In this document: piece by piece, positions 51,360-61,210 of the stretch
Layout of the letters: each line of letters begins with the position of its first letter
Position numbering within the stretch: position 1 is the first letter of the stretch
Assembly: GCA_018823835.1 (NCBI GenBank)
Contig: JAHJHT010000002.1
Location: 1,612,001-1,676,000 of the forward strand
Direction: 5' to 3'
From: Alphaproteobacteria bacterium
GTDB taxonomy: Bacteria; Pseudomonadota; Alphaproteobacteria; Rhizobiales; Rhizobiaceae
DNA: 64,000 nucleotides
Made by a program: the position numbers and the translations under genes
Notes under the pieces: model-generated
Told to the model about the DNA's origin: nothing
The model's database searches: none
The model's input: only the letters and a program-made list of their open reading frames with translations

Positions 51360-52403
51360 ATGAAGAAGTTTGCAACCGCCATTTTGGCGGGCGTAGCCAT
51401 GTCTATGGCACTGAGCACTGTCGCCGAAGCTGCCGGCAAGACGATTGCAGTATCGTGGAAGACATTCCAGGAAGAACGCTGGAAGACCGACGAAGCCGCC
51501 ATCAAGTCGGCAGTCGAAGCCGCCGGCGACACGTACATCGCAACCGATGCCCAGGGTTCAGCCCAGAAGCAGGCCGCCGACATCGAAGGGCTGATCTCGC
51601 AGAAGGTCGACGTCATCCTCGTCGTTGCTTTCGACTCGGACGCGATCCTGCCCTCGATCAAGGCGATCAACGACGCCGGCATCAAGGCCATCGCATATGA
51701 CGTGCAGTTCGAGGATCCGAACGCGCTCTACATCACCTTCGACAATATCGGCGTCGGCCGCATCATGGCGCAGGAGATCCTCAAGGTTCAGCCGGAAGGC
51801 AGCTATGCCTTCATCAAGGGCGACAAGGGCGATCCGAACGCGACCTTCCTGTTCCAGGGCATGATGGAAGTTCTGAAGCCGTCGCTGGATTCCGGCAAGA
51901 TCAAGAATGTCTGCGAGACCTTCACGGATGGCTGGAAGCCGGACAATGCCCAGCGGAACATGGAGCAGTGCCTGACGTCCACCGACAACAAGGTCGATGC
52001 CGTCCTGTCGGAAAATGACGGCATGGCATCAGGCGTGGTTGCCGCGCTCGAAGCACAGGGCCTTGCCGGTTCCGTGCCGGTGACAGGCCAGGATGGCGAC
52101 AAAGCCGCCATCAACCGCGTGGCGCTTGGCACGCAGACGGTGTCTGTCTGGAAGAACTCCACCGACCTCGGCAACGTGGCGGCTGCTGCCGCTATCGCGC
52201 TTGCCAATGGCGATGAAGTCTCCAGCATCGAGGGTGTCGCCAAGTTCAGCGGCGGCAAGAACGGCGTCGAGATGGATTCCATCCTGCTCGCGCCGACCCC
52301 GATCATCAAGGACAACATCAATGTTGCCATCGAAGCTGGCCACATCACCAAGGAAGAGGCCTGCGCTGGCGTGAAGGCCGGCACCGTGGCCGCCTGCGAC
52401 TAA
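51360..52403 (+). CDS. xylF: xylose-type ABC transporter binding protein
   Basis: 347-residue periplasmic sugar-binding protein. A 24-residue signal peptide (ILAGVAMSMALSTVAEA) precedes the mature protein. It shares with E. coli XylF the blocks ERWKTDEAA, ITFDNIGVGRIMA, VLKPSLDSGKIK, DGWKPDNAQRNMEQCLT, NKVDAVLSENDG, GQDGDKAAINRVALGTQT, typical of D-xylose-binding proteins. GGGAGG lies upstream of ATG 51360. It is the first gene of the importer operon; the stem-loop after it should keep its mRNA more abundant than that of the permease. Confidence 0.88.
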   Translation: MKKFATAILAGVAMSMALSTVAEAAGKTIAVSWKTFQEERWKTDEAAIKSAVEAAGDTYIATDAQGSAQKQAADIEGLISQKVDVILVVAFDSDAILPSIKAINDAGIKAIAYDVQFEDPNALYITFDNIGVGRIMAQEILKVQPEGSYAFIKGDKGDPNATFLFQGMMEVLKPSLDSGKIKNVCETFTDGWKPDNAQRNMEQCLTSTDNKVDAVLSENDGMASGVVAALEAQGLAGSVPVTGQDGDKAAINRVALGTQTVSVWKNSTDLGNVAAAAAIALANGDEVSSIEGVAKFSGGKNGVEMDSILLAPTPIIKDNINVAIEAGHITKEEACAGVKAGTVAACD

Positions 52404-52435
52404 TACGCTTGCAGCGGACAAGGCTAGACTGACCG

Positions 52436-52473
52436 GAACCGCGCCATCGCCCGTCGGTGGCGCGGTTCTCTTT
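52436..52473 (+). terminator. partial terminator between xylF and xylH
   Basis: An 11-bp perfect stem (arms GAACCGCGCCA and TGGCGCGGTTC) with an 11-base loop is followed by TCTTTCC. Placed inside the operon, it probably lowers expression of the permease and ATPase relative to the binding protein. Confidence 0.7.
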
Positions 52474-52544
52474 CCGCTTGATTTGCCGATAATGATAAGT
52501 GGCGAGCGCATAGCAGCCGCCGCGCATGTTGACTGGGAGGGGAC

Positions 52545-53945
52545 ATGTCCAAGCAGAATGCCAGCGTGCCCGCTGCGGCGCCGGCACCATCATTCCTGAA
52601 GCGCTTTCTCTCTGCCACGGAGCTTGACACCCGCATGCTCGGGATGGTCGCCGCGCTGTTCGCCATCTGGTGCGCGTTCGACATCTACAGCGGCTTCCAG
52701 CGCCCGAATACGGGCCTGTTCGGAGGGGCCTTCCTGACGCCCCGCAACCTCTGGACACTTCTTGTCCAGACTTCATCGATTGCGGTGATGACGACCGGCA
52801 TGGTCCTGATCATCGTCATGCGCCACATCGACCTTTCTGTCGGCTCGATGCTCAGCCTCGTCGCTGTCGCCGGAGCGGTGCTCCAGGTATTCATCCTCGG
52901 CCCGGCAATCGGTGTCGGTCACCCGGTGATCTGGATCGCAGCCATCGCGGCCTGCCTGATCCTGGGCACGCTCATCGGCGCGCTGAACGGGTTCCTGACC
53001 GCCTATGCAAAGATTCCCGCCTTCATCGTCACGCTCGGCGGTCTCATCGCCTATAGCGGCGTGGCCTTCCTGCTGGCCAGCGGCGTGACCGTTGCGCCGA
53101 TGGACAAGACCTACAAGATCATCGGCGGCGGCATTCCGGAATCCTGGCTTGGCCCGACATGGAGCTGGGCGCTCGCGATTGCAGCCTGCGTTCTCATCGT
53201 CCTGGCGGTCGCTTTCGGCCGAAGGCAGAGAAAGCGGTTCGGGTTCCAGCTCCGGCCAATCTGGGCGGAAGCTGCGCTTGCGGCGCTTGGCAGTGCCGCG
53301 GTCCTGGGCGCGACCGCCGTGCTCACTGCCTATCCGTGGCCGTTCGGCCTGATCCGGCAGTATGCCGCCGACAACAATATACCGATCCCGGCCGGGGTGG
53401 AGAATTCGGACGGCGATGCCATCTGCATGGCCGGCGAAAAGATCGTCCGGTGCACCGAGGGCCTGATCTACTACACCGGATACGCCGCGCCGGTGCTGGT
53501 GGCCATCGCTGTCGGCGTTGCAATGACGTTCATCGCAACGCGGACCAAGTTCGGCCGCTACGTCTACGCCATCGGCGGCAATCCGGAGGCGGCGGAGCTT
53601 GCCGGCATTAACACCAAGATGATGACGGTGAAGGTCTTCGCGCTGATGGGTTTCCTCGTCGGCATTTCGTCGGTCATCGCCTCGGCGCGCCTTGACGCGG
53701 CAACCAATGCGCTTGGCCAGTTGAACGAGCTCTTCGTGATTGCCGCGGCCGTCATCGGCGGCACGTCGCTGGCCGGCGGCATCGGAACCATCTACGGCGC
53801 CCTTATCGGCGCGCTGATGATGCAGTCGATACAGTCCGGCATGGCGCTCCTGAACCTGCCTGCCGCCTTCCAGAACATCGTTGTCGGCACCGTGCTGGTC
53901 TTTGCCGTGTTCGTAGACCAGTTCTATCGCCGCCGCGTGAAGTGA
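52545..53945 (+). CDS. xylH: xylose-type ABC transporter permease
   Basis: 466-residue permease of the ribose/xylose (RbsC/XylH) family with about ten hydrophobic segments. [58 protein letters not shown] and [20 protein letters not shown] are family hallmarks. Its length exceeds that of E. coli XylH (393 residues), partly through an extra loop with two cysteines ([22 protein letters not shown]) likely on the periplasmic side. The start ATG 52545 has GGGAGGGG upstream. It should form a homodimer fed by XylF. Confidence 0.88.
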   Translation: MSKQNASVPAAAPAPSFLKRFLSATELDTRMLGMVAALFAIWCAFDIYSGFQRPNTGLFGGAFLTPRNLWTLLVQTSSIAVMTTGMVLIIVMRHIDLSVGSMLSLVAVAGAVLQVFILGPAIGVGHPVIWIAAIAACLILGTLIGALNGFLTAYAKIPAFIVTLGGLIAYSGVAFLLASGVTVAPMDKTYKIIGGGIPESWLGPTWSWALAIAACVLIVLAVAFGRRQRKRFGFQLRPIWAEAALAALGSAAVLGATAVLTAYPWPFGLIRQYAADNNIPIPAGVENSDGDAICMAGEKIVRCTEGLIYYTGYAAPVLVAIAVGVAMTFIATRTKFGRYVYAIGGNPEAAELAGINTKMMTVKVFALMGFLVGISSVIASARLDAATNALGQLNELFVIAAAVIGGTSLAGGIGTIYGALIGALMMQSIQSGMALLNLPAAFQNIVVGTVLVFAVFVDQFYRRRVK

Positions 53946-53955
53946 GGAGACAGAA

Positions 53956-54735
53956 ATGACAACTCCACTCGTTGAAATGCGCGACATCTCCATCGCCTTC
54001 GGTGGCATCAAGGCGGTCGATCATGCCTCCGTGGAAGTCCACCCGGGCGAGGTGATGGGCCTGCTGGGCCACAATGGCGCCGGCAAGTCGACGCTGATCA
54101 AGATCCTGTCGGGAGCCTATCGTCGCGACCAGGGCAAGATCTTCGTCAACGGCGAGGAAGCCGATATCCAGAACCCGCGCGACGCGAAGGACTACGGCAT
54201 CGAGACGATCTACCAGACGCTGGCGCTTGCCGACAATGTGGATGCGGCGGCCAACCTGTTCCTCGGTCGCGAGATCATGACGGGCTGGGGAACGCTCGAC
54301 GATGCGGCCATGGAGGCGAAGGCCCGCGAGGTGATGGGCCGGCTGAACCCGAACTTCCGGCGCTTCAAGGAGCCGGTGAAGTCGCTGTCCGGCGGCCAGC
54401 GGCAATCGGTGGCGATCGCGCGCGCGATCCTGTTCGAGGCGCGCATCCTGATCATGGACGAGCCGACAGCGGCGCTTGGGCCGCAGGAGACGGCGCAGGT
54501 TGGCGAACTGATCAAGCAACTGAAGGCCGATGGTATCGGAATCTTCCTGATCAGCCACGACATCCATGACGTTTTCGATCTCGCTGACCGTGTCTGCGTG
54601 ATGAAGAATGGCCAGGTGGTGGGTACCGCCAGGACGAGCGACGTGACCAAGGATGAGGTGCTCGGCATGATCATCCTGGGCAAGTGCCCGCCGGGCGCGG
54701 TACCGGGTCCGGGCGCGATGGACATGGCCGCCTGA
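53956..54735 (+). CDS. xylG: sugar ABC transporter ATPase, single-domain XylG-like
   Basis: 259-residue ABC ATPase with one nucleotide-binding domain; E. coli XylG is a fused double domain of about 510 residues, and the short type resembles rhizobial FrcA. Walker [10 protein letters not shown] is near residue 38, the signature [15 protein letters not shown] near 140, Walker [16 protein letters not shown] near 162 and the switch ISHDIHDVF near 195. [12 protein letters not shown]-like [16 protein letters not shown] is typical of the sugar-importer family. It starts 10 bases after xylH and would work as a homodimer. Confidence 0.9.
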   Translation: MTTPLVEMRDISIAFGGIKAVDHASVEVHPGEVMGLLGHNGAGKSTLIKILSGAYRRDQGKIFVNGEEADIQNPRDAKDYGIETIYQTLALADNVDAAANLFLGREIMTGWGTLDDAAMEAKAREVMGRLNPNFRRFKEPVKSLSGGQRQSVAIARAILFEARILIMDEPTAALGPQETAQVGELIKQLKADGIGIFLISHDIHDVFDLADRVCVMKNGQVVGTARTSDVTKDEVLGMIILGKCPPGAVPGPGAMDMAA

Positions 54736-54838
54736 AGGGGGCGACCACAAAAAACACATCTTGTGGCGGCATGTGGCGCACGGACGCCGAATTGAATTGA
54801 ATGCCCTCGCAGGAGCGTCGATAAAGGGTCTCCCCCGG

Positions 54839-54876
54839 AGCGGCCCGTGCCTTGAGGCATGCAGGCCGCTTCTTCC
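54839..54876 (+). terminator. probable terminator of the xylFHG operon
   Basis: A composite hairpin with outer stem AGCGGCC/GGCCGCT and inner stem TGCCT/AGGCA is followed by TCTTCCCT on the plus strand. It lies 103 bases after the xylG stop, before the kinase gene. Confidence 0.5.
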
Positions 54877-54944
54877 CTGTCGTTGCGCAAATCCGGGCCT
54901 GATCCGGTACCCGAAGCGGGTAGCGCCGCAAGCCGGACCGCCAG

Positions 54945-56549
54945 TTGAAGAAGCATTTTCCCCTCGTCGCCTTCATTGCCGTTGCCATCGCAAGCGTTGC
55001 AATGGCCACTTTCGCCTATGTCGCGGCCGAGGATGCGACGCGCATCAAGTTCGAGGCTATAGCCGACGATGCGATCAACCGGATCGAGGGTCGCATCGAC
55101 CTGCATGTTTCGCTGCTGCACACCACGCATGCGATGTTCGTCAGCCAGTCGGCCGACGTTTCCGCCGCCGAATTCCGGGCATATTTCGAGGCGCTCGATG
55201 TCCCCAAGAAGTTCGAGGGCCTGCGCGGGCTCGGCTTCCTGGGGCTGGCCCGCGCCGGCCAGGACGCGCGCCTCGAGGCCCGGCTGACCGAACTGCAGGG
55301 CGCGCCCAAACCGATATTCCCGACCGCTTCGGACGGCGACTGGCGGACGCCCGTCCTGTTGTACGAGGTCAATGACGGCGGCGACACCAAGGGCATTGGC
55401 TACGACATGTTCTCCGACCCGCTGCGTCGCGATGCCATTCTCGCGGCGCTGGAAACGGGCGAGCCTAGGGCGACCGGGCGGGTTGAGCTTGGCGCGCCGG
55501 TTGGCGCCGAGGTGAGGCCTGGCTTCCTGCTGTTCTCGAGCGTCGAAACGGTGCAATCGGGCGACGGCACCCCGGCAGGCATCCTGTTTGCGTCGTTCAG
55601 GACACAGGACCTATTCAAGGCCGCCCTCGAAAAATTCCCGGTCCTGCCGGTCCATGCCGAAGTGTTCCACGGCGAGCCGACGCTTTCGAACCGGCTGTTT
55701 GCGTCGAAGGAGCCGGCCGTGGCGGGCGGCGATCTGGTGGCGACACGCCAGATGCTTGTCGCCGGCGTGCCCTGGACCATCCAGTTCCACCCGACAGCCG
55801 ATTTCTCTCGCCCGTCTTCGCGCGCCATCCCGATCCTGCTCGGCATCTTTGGCCTCCTGCTCGCCGTCGCCATCGCGCTGGTCCAGCGCTACCAGGGGCG
55901 GGCCTACGATGCGATGTCGCAGCTCAGGGAAGCTTCCGAAACAAGCCTGCAGGAAAAAGACCTGATGCTTCAGGAGATGAAGCACCGGATCAAGAATTCG
56001 ATTTCGCGCGTGCTTGCCATCGCACGCCAGACCGCCGGAACGGCAGAGGACATCGACACGTTCTCGAAATCCTTTTCCGCGCGCCTGCAGGCTATGGCCG
56101 CCTCGCAGGACATGCTGACCCGGTCACGCTGGCAGAAGGCCGATCTTGGCGAGTTGCTGCAGATCGAGCTTGCCCAGGCGTTCGGAAAGGAACTGCCCGA
56201 AGGTATGCTCGATGGTCCGAGGGTTTTGCTTTCGGAAGCGATGACGCAGGCATTGGGTCTGACCTTCCATGAGCTGGCCACCAACGCGCTGAAATACGGC
56301 GAGGTTGGCAACTCGACGGAAACGCTGAAGGTCGACTGGAAGGTGCTGCGCAACGGGCGCGAGAAGCGGCTCGTGCTGCATTGGCGGGAAGCCAGTTCAA
56401 CGCCGATTGCAGTGCCTGAGAAGACCGGCTTCGGCACCAAGCTGATCGACATGAACATCACGCGCGAGCTTGGCGGCACGATCGAGCGCGGCTACCGCGA
56501 AGACGGCCTGGAGATCGAGATCTCGATTCCGTTGCGCGGCGAAGCCTGA
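54945..56549 (+). CDS. CHASE-domain HWE-type sensor histidine kinase
   Basis: 534 residues. An N-terminal membrane helix (about 5-28) is followed by a periplasmic CHASE domain (about 40-290) with [21 protein letters not shown] and [13 protein letters not shown], then a second membrane helix near 295-315. The cytoplasmic kinase is of the HWE class: [20 protein letters not shown] with His347, then [16 protein letters not shown] and [20 protein letters not shown]. The only fitting start is TTG 54945, as no earlier ATG keeps the membrane anchor. HWE kinases act on unlinked response regulators; none is encoded beside it. The ligand is unknown. Confidence 0.88.
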   Translation: MKKHFPLVAFIAVAIASVAMATFAYVAAEDATRIKFEAIADDAINRIEGRIDLHVSLLHTTHAMFVSQSADVSAAEFRAYFEALDVPKKFEGLRGLGFLGLARAGQDARLEARLTELQGAPKPIFPTASDGDWRTPVLLYEVNDGGDTKGIGYDMFSDPLRRDAILAALETGEPRATGRVELGAPVGAEVRPGFLLFSSVETVQSGDGTPAGILFASFRTQDLFKAALEKFPVLPVHAEVFHGEPTLSNRLFASKEPAVAGGDLVATRQMLVAGVPWTIQFHPTADFSRPSSRAIPILLGIFGLLLAVAIALVQRYQGRAYDAMSQLREASETSLQEKDLMLQEMKHRIKNSISRVLAIARQTAGTAEDIDTFSKSFSARLQAMAASQDMLTRSRWQKADLGELLQIELAQAFGKELPEGMLDGPRVLLSEAMTQALGLTFHELATNALKYGEVGNSTETLKVDWKVLRNGREKRLVLHWREASSTPIAVPEKTGFGTKLIDMNITRELGGTIERGYREDGLEIEISIPLRGEA

Positions 56550-56556
56550 GCCGGTC

Positions 56557-57441
56557 TTACGCCCGCTTGTCTTTTCCGGGTGGCGTCAGGTTGCGGAACT
56601 GCACCATCGCCATCGGCTGGGACAGGCTGCGCGCATCGGTTTCGAGCTGCAGTTCGTCGGCGCCCCGCTTGGCTGTGCGCGCGAGGATCTCGTAGACGGA
56701 AGCCGTCGTCGACTGCAACGCCTTGGCGTCCGTCTGGCCAGCCAGCAACCGGGCGAGGAAAACCGCCGCGGTGAGATCGCCAAGGCCGTTCGGCGGCCCG
56801 GCGATCGCGCGGTGTTCTGCCAGCATCACTTCGAAGGGGGTGACCAGAAGATTGCCGATGCCTCCGGCGATCATTGCCGGGGCGGAGGTGACGAGCATGC
56901 GAGCGGGGCCTGCATTGCGCGCCGCGGAAATCGTGGCCTCCAGGTCGACAAGCTTCTCGCCGGTCATCCATTCGAGCTCATATCGGTTGGGCGTCGCGAT
57001 ATCGGCGACGGGCAGCAGCGTGTCGCGCATGGCCTCAGCCACGGGCTGGGGCACGTAGAGCCCGCCGGCATCGCCCATGACAGGATCGCAGACGTAGAGG
57101 GCGTCGGGATTGCGGGCCTTGACGGCGCCGACCAGCGCTGCGACGTCGGCCGCCTGCGCTGCATCGCCGAGATAGCCCGACAACACGGCGGTGACCTCGC
57201 CGAGCCATGGCGCCCGCTGCAAATCCTGCATGAAGGACCAGAACTGTTCCGGCTCCGGAACGATGCGGGTGGCCGGACCATGTCCGGGATGCCAGGGGAG
57301 GATCACGGTCGGCACGGCCCATACCGGATGCCCAAGCGTCTCAAGCGCGAAAACCGCGGCGCGGTTGCCGACGGAGCCGCGCGCAACGTGGCTGGAAATG
57401 ACGATAACCGCCCTCGGCGTTTCACCGTTCGCTGTGTTCAT
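56557..57441 (-). CDS. pdxY: pyridoxal kinase
   Basis: 294-residue ribokinase-fold enzyme of the PdxK/PdxY family, phosphorylating pyridoxal in vitamin B6 salvage. VIVISSHVARGSVGNRAAVF at the N-terminus is the family start, VCDPVMGDAGGLYVP carries the family DPVMGD block, DIATPNRYELEWMTGE follows and the anion-hole/catalytic motif is GPPNGLGDLTAAVFLARLL, with the catalytic Asp in GLGD. It lies 3 bases downstream of a small membrane-protein gene on the same strand and converges with the HWE kinase gene. Confidence 0.93.
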   Translation of the reverse strand: MNTANGETPRAVIVISSHVARGSVGNRAAVFALETLGHPVWAVPTVILPWHPGHGPATRIVPEPEQFWSFMQDLQRAPWLGEVTAVLSGYLGDAAQAADVAALVGAVKARNPDALYVCDPVMGDAGGLYVPQPVAEAMRDTLLPVADIATPNRYELEWMTGEKLVDLEATISAARNAGPARMLVTSAPAMIAGGIGNLLVTPFEVMLAEHRAIAGPPNGLGDLTAAVFLARLLAGQTDAKALQSTTASVYEILARTAKRGADELQLETDARSLSQPMAMVQFRNLTPPGKDKRA

Positions 57442-57444
57442 GCG

Positions 57445-57702
57445 CTACCCGCCCCGTACGACGAAAATGATCAGCCAGATGATCAGGCCGACTGCCAGGA
57501 AGACACCAAGGATGCGGCCGATCCGCGTGCCCCAATATTCTATCCCGTCCTCAGGGTCCACATCCGCGGCAGTGACGTGATCGTGCGCCCGCCGTGCGAC
57601 GCGGTCGACCACCGAGCGAGAACCGCTTTCGGCTTCGCGCGCCACGCGCTCGATAATGCGCCGCGATTCGCGCTGTCTTGCGTCCTGCCTGTCGTCCGGC
57701 AT
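57445..57702 (-). CDS. small single-pass membrane protein, 85 aa
   Basis: A highly charged N-terminal half (RQDARQRESRRIIERVAREA) is followed by HVTAADVDPEDGIEYWGTR and one C-terminal membrane helix (ILGVFLAVGLIIWLIIFVV), so it is a tail-anchored-like protein with the bulk in the cytoplasm. ATG 57702 gives the compact form; a longer in-frame extension upstream overlaps the divergent lemA promoter. Its stop is 3 bases before pdxY, so the two are probably co-transcribed. No family function is known. Confidence 0.7.
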   Translation of the reverse strand: MPDDRQDARQRESRRIIERVAREAESGSRSVVDRVARRAHDHVTAADVDPEDGIEYWGTRIGRILGVFLAVGLIIWLIIFVVRGG

Positions 57703-57866
57703 GTCCAGTGGGGTTTCCCAAGTCTCGACGGCAAATCTAACGGCTTCGCCGGGCCGCGAACAAGGCCGCCCTGTGATCTCCCACCGCTTTCGGGGGATCG
57801 CCGTTCCCCCATTCGCGGAATATGGTAAGCATTGCGTCGCTTCGCACGCAAATTGAGGGATTTTCA

Positions 57867-58490
57867 ATGACTGCCCTGCGCCTCATCCAGCCATCCACAG
57901 CCCGTCTGATTCGCGTTTTCGCTGCTCTGTTGCTGGCGCTGCCGCTGCTTTCGGCATGCGGCTACAACACGATACCGACGGCCGAGGAGCAGGCAAAGGC
58001 CGCGTGGAGCGAGGTTCTGAACCAGTACCAGCGACGCGCCGACCTGATCCCCAACCTGGTGGAGACCGTGAAGGGCTATGCCGCGCACGAGAAGGAAGTG
58101 CTCGAGGGCGTGGTCGAGGCAAGGGCCAAGGCGACGCAGGTGACCTTGCCGGCCGACGCGCTCACCAACCCGGAGGCCTTCAAGGCCTTCCAGGAGGGGC
58201 AGGCGGGCCTGACGAGCGCACTTTCGCGGCTGCTCGCGGTGGTCGAGAACTATCCCGACCTGAAGGCAAACCAGAATTTCCTGGCGCTGCAGGCGCAGCT
58301 CGAAGGAACCGAGAACCGGATTGCGGTAGCGCGGCGCGACTACATCGAGGCGGTTCGCGTCTACAACACTGCGCTCCGGACCTTCCCGTCTGTGCTGTGG
58401 GCGACGCTCTGGTTCACCGGAAACAAGCCGTTCGAGAACTTCACGGCGTCAGAAGGGGCGAGCGAGCCGCCGAAGGTCAACTTCAACTGA
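57867..58490 (+). CDS. lemA: LemA-family lipoprotein
   Basis: 207 residues. A signal sequence ends in a lipobox (LPLLSACG), then YNTIPTAEEQAKAAWSEVLN and QYQRRADLIPNLVETVKGYAAHE, the core LemA pattern of a long helix bundle, with QLEGTENRIAVARRDYIEAV and FPSVLWATLWF at the end. LemA proteins are membrane-linked helical proteins of unclear function, commonly encoded with TPM-domain proteins, as here. ATG 57867 is preferred to an in-frame start at 57822. Confidence 0.9.
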   Translation: MTALRLIQPSTARLIRVFAALLLALPLLSACGYNTIPTAEEQAKAAWSEVLNQYQRRADLIPNLVETVKGYAAHEKEVLEGVVEARAKATQVTLPADALTNPEAFKAFQEGQAGLTSALSRLLAVVENYPDLKANQNFLALQAQLEGTENRIAVARRDYIEAVRVYNTALRTFPSVLWATLWFTGNKPFENFTASEGASEPPKVNFN

Positions 58491-58509
58491 TGCCGCGCCC
58501 CGGCGGATC

Positions 58510-59364
58510 ATGGCAAAGCGTCCAAGCATAGGCCGAGCGGACTGCGCGCCGGGCCCAGCGCGAGTGGCACTCATGCTTGCGGGCATGGTGTTTCTCCTCC
58601 TCCCGCTCGTTGCCCTCGCCGCTTCGCTGCCCGCACTGACAGGCAGGGTGGTCGACACTGCCGGCGTGATCGATGCGGCCAGCGAGGCAGCGCTGGTGCA
58701 GAAGCTCGAGGCTTTCGAGAAAAAATCATCGGACCAGATCGTCGTCACCACGATCCCGAGCCTCGAGGGCGAGGCGATCGAACCCTATGCGAACAAGCTG
58801 TTCCGCGCCTGGGGTCTTGGACAGGCCGGCGAGGACAACGGAATCCTGCTGATTGTCGCGCCGAACGACCGCAGGATGCGCATCGAGGTGGGCTACGGCC
58901 TCGAAGGCACGCTGACCGACCTGCACTCCAAGCTGATCATCGAGAACACGATGGTTCCGGCCTTCCGCGCCGGCGACTACGCCGGCGGCATCACGCGGGC
59001 CGTGGACGACATCATCCTCGTGCTCGAGGGCAACGCAGCGGAACTCGAGGCGCGCGCGCGACGCAACCAGGATACGGGCGTGACGGGCGACGACATCGCC
59101 GTGGTGCTGTTCATCACCGTCTGGGCGCTGCTGTTCTTCGGCGGCTTCGCCTTCGCCATCCTGCCGCGCATCTTTGGCCGAAAGCTGGGGCCGGGGCGCT
59201 ATGAGTGGCTGGGCAGGACATTCCGCTACAACAACGGATCGCGCTCGTCAGGCAGGGGCTGGTCTTCGGGCAGCTCGTCCGGATGGTCCGACGGGTCGTC
59301 AGGCGGCGGCTTCTCGGGCGGCGGCGGTTCGTCTGGCGGCGGCGGTTCTTCGGGAAGCTGGTAG
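58510..59364 (+). CDS. TPM-domain protein with Gly/Ser-rich tail (YgcG-like)
   Basis: 284 residues. A signal/anchor segment (LMLAGMVFLLLPLVALAAS) is followed by the TPM domain (about 45-165: GRVVDTAGVIDAASEAALV, DQIVVTTIPSLEGEAIEPY, RRMRIEVGYGLEGTLTD), a membrane helix (about 198-222) and a low-complexity tail of glycine and serine ending GGGGSSGSW. This is the YgcG architecture usually found with LemA. The TPM domain faces the periplasm. The next gene starts immediately after its stop, so lemA-TPM-TPM form one operon. Confidence 0.9.
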   Translation: MAKRPSIGRADCAPGPARVALMLAGMVFLLLPLVALAASLPALTGRVVDTAGVIDAASEAALVQKLEAFEKKSSDQIVVTTIPSLEGEAIEPYANKLFRAWGLGQAGEDNGILLIVAPNDRRMRIEVGYGLEGTLTDLHSKLIIENTMVPAFRAGDYAGGITRAVDDIILVLEGNAAELEARARRNQDTGVTGDDIAVVLFITVWALLFFGGFAFAILPRIFGRKLGPGRYEWLGRTFRYNNGSRSSGRGWSSGSSSGWSDGSSGGGFSGGGGSSGGGGSSGSW

Positions 59365-60000
59365 ATGGCTAAAAGGGTGACGGATCAGGAACACCAGCGC
59401 ATCACCGATGCGATCCGCAAGGCCGAGACGGGCACGGCCGGCGAGATCTTCTGCGTCGTCGCACGTGCCAGCGACACCTACTTCTTTTCGGCGGCACTCA
59501 GCGTTCTGGCTGCCATCCTCGTCGTCAGCCTCGGCGTCGCGTTTCTGCTCGACGCCTGGTGGTTCGCCATCGGTGTGCCGGCCTTCGTCGCTGCGCAACT
59601 CGTCGCCACGGGCGCGGCGCTCGGCCTGATCTACTTTGTACCGGCCCTCCGGCTAAGACTTGCGCCGCGCCGCTGGCAGTTCATGCAGGCGCACGACAAT
59701 GCACTGCGGCAGTTCCTTGCCCGAAACGTTCACCTGACGAGTGAACGCACCGGCGTGCTCATCTTCGTCTCGCTCGCCGAGCGATATGCCGAGATCGTCG
59801 CCGATGCGGGGATCAACGCCAAGGTACCACAGGCGGAATGGGACGAACTGGTGGCCGGGCTTATCGAGAAAGCGCGCAGCGACGAACTCGCCGACGGCCT
59901 GGTGCTGGCGATCGAGCGCGCCGGGACCCTGCTGGCGGCGCATTTTCCGCCACGACCGGGCGATGTCAACGAACTGGACGACCATCTCGTAGAGATCTGA
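59365..60000 (+). CDS. second TPM-domain membrane protein
   Basis: 211 residues: VTDQEHQRITDAIRKAETGTAG at the N-terminus, two membrane helices (about 40-64 and 70-93), and a C-terminal TPM-type part with RNVHLTSERTGVLIFVSLAE, RYAEIVADAGINAKVPQAEW and LAAHFPPRPGDVNEL. It begins directly at the preceding stop codon (TAG-ATG) and completes the LemA-TPM-TPM set. Its cellular role is unknown; the three products probably form one membrane complex. Confidence 0.87.
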   Translation: MAKRVTDQEHQRITDAIRKAETGTAGEIFCVVARASDTYFFSAALSVLAAILVVSLGVAFLLDAWWFAIGVPAFVAAQLVATGAALGLIYFVPALRLRLAPRRWQFMQAHDNALRQFLARNVHLTSERTGVLIFVSLAERYAEIVADAGINAKVPQAEWDELVAGLIEKARSDELADGLVLAIERAGTLLAAHFPPRPGDVNELDDHLVEI

Positions 60001-60087
60001 CAGTTTCGGGCAGCCTGTGGGCCACCGGCCAAGACTGCCAATACATGCTTGCCAGAGAGTCAGACTGGCGGGTATGGTTAACAAATC

Positions 60088-60594
60088 ATGAACACAATGA
60101 CGATCGGCATCAGGAAGGCTGAACCGCAGGATGCGGAGGCGATAGCCGACGTCCATCAGCAGGCCTGGCGCGGCGCATACAGCGGCATCATCCCGCATCG
60201 CGCGCTTAATGGCATGATCAACCGCCGCGGTACGCAGTGGTGGGCAAACGCCATACGCCGTGCCGCCACAGTCCTGGTGGTGGAGATTGGCGGGAGCGTT
60301 GCCGGCTATGCCACGATCGGCCGGAATCGTGCCCGCGAGCTCAGCCAGCAGGGCGAAATCTACGAACTCTACCTGCGGCCCGAATACCAGGGCATCGGTC
60401 TCGGCAGCCGGCTGTTTGCCGCTGCACGTCAACGCCTCGCGGAGTCCGGACTGGCCGGCCTCGTCGTCTGGGCGCTTGAAGAAAATGTCGGCGCGCTGTC
60501 CTTCTACGAGGGCGCGGGCGGGCGCGACATCGCCGAGGGGGTCGAGATTTTCGACCACAAGGCCGTCAAGAAAGTCGCCTTCGTCTGGGATTGA
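60088..60594 (+). CDS. GNAT-family N-acetyltransferase
   Basis: 168-residue acetyl-CoA-dependent acetyltransferase. It starts TIGIRKAEPQDAEAIADVHQ, with WRGAYSGIIPHRAL after it; motif A is YELYLRPEYQGIGLGSRLF with the pyrophosphate loop R/Q-x-x-G-x-G/A at QGIGLGSR, and LVVWALEENVGALSFYEGAGG is motif B. The substrate is unknown. It lies between the TPM operon and ppa with its own start 87 bases after the TPM stop. Confidence 0.9.
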   Translation: MNTMTIGIRKAEPQDAEAIADVHQQAWRGAYSGIIPHRALNGMINRRGTQWWANAIRRAATVLVVEIGGSVAGYATIGRNRARELSQQGEIYELYLRPEYQGIGLGSRLFAAARQRLAESGLAGLVVWALEENVGALSFYEGAGGRDIAEGVEIFDHKAVKKVAFVWD

Positions 60595-60666
60595 GCGCGA
60601 ACTGACGCATTGCGCCCGGCGTCTCCTGCCGCTATCGCTCGGGGACAATCAGAGGACGCCCAGCCC

Positions 60667-61200
60667 ATGCGCATTGAAGCCATTCCCGTCGGCAAGAACC
60701 CGCCAGAAGACGTCAATGTCATCATCGAGGTGCCGATCGGCGGCGAGCCGATCAAGTACGAGATGGACAAGGACGCCGGCACGCTCTTCGTCGACCGCTT
60801 CCTTCACACCTCAATGCGCTACCCGGGCAATTACGGCTTCGTGCCACACACGCTGTCGGGCGATGGCGACCCGATCGACGTTCTGGTGTGCAACACGCGC
60901 GCCCTCGTGCCGGGCTGCGTGATCAACGTACGGCCGATCGGCGTGCTGGTCATGGAAGACAATGCCGGCGAGGACGAGAAGATCATCGCAGTGCCATCTC
61001 CAAAGCTGACGCTGCGCTATGAATCGGTGACGGAGTACACGCAGCTTCCCGACATCACCCGCCAGCAGGTGCAGCACTTCTTCGAGCACTACAAGGATCT
61101 GGAGCCCGGCAAGTGGGTCAAGATCGGCGGCTGGTACGATGCCGCGACCGCCAAGCGGATGATTTCCGAAGCAATCGAGCGTGCGGCTAAGGCCAGCTAG
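60667..61200 (+). CDS. ppa: inorganic pyrophosphatase
   Basis: 177-residue soluble family I pyrophosphatase, splitting pyrophosphate to phosphate with magnesium. The conserved metal-site segment is DGDPIDVLV, preceded by [32 protein letters not shown] at the N-terminus and [15 protein letters not shown] near the C-terminus fit the family. ATG 60667 was chosen over an upstream in-frame start because [18 protein letters not shown] is the usual beginning and AGAGGA lies upstream. It stands beside the GNAT gene. Confidence 0.95.
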   Translation: MRIEAIPVGKNPPEDVNVIIEVPIGGEPIKYEMDKDAGTLFVDRFLHTSMRYPGNYGFVPHTLSGDGDPIDVLVCNTRALVPGCVINVRPIGVLVMEDNAGEDEKIIAVPSPKLTLRYESVTEYTQLPDITRQQVQHFFEHYKDLEPGKWVKIGGWYDAATAKRMISEAIERAAKAS

Positions 61201-61210
61201 CTCCCAGCCT

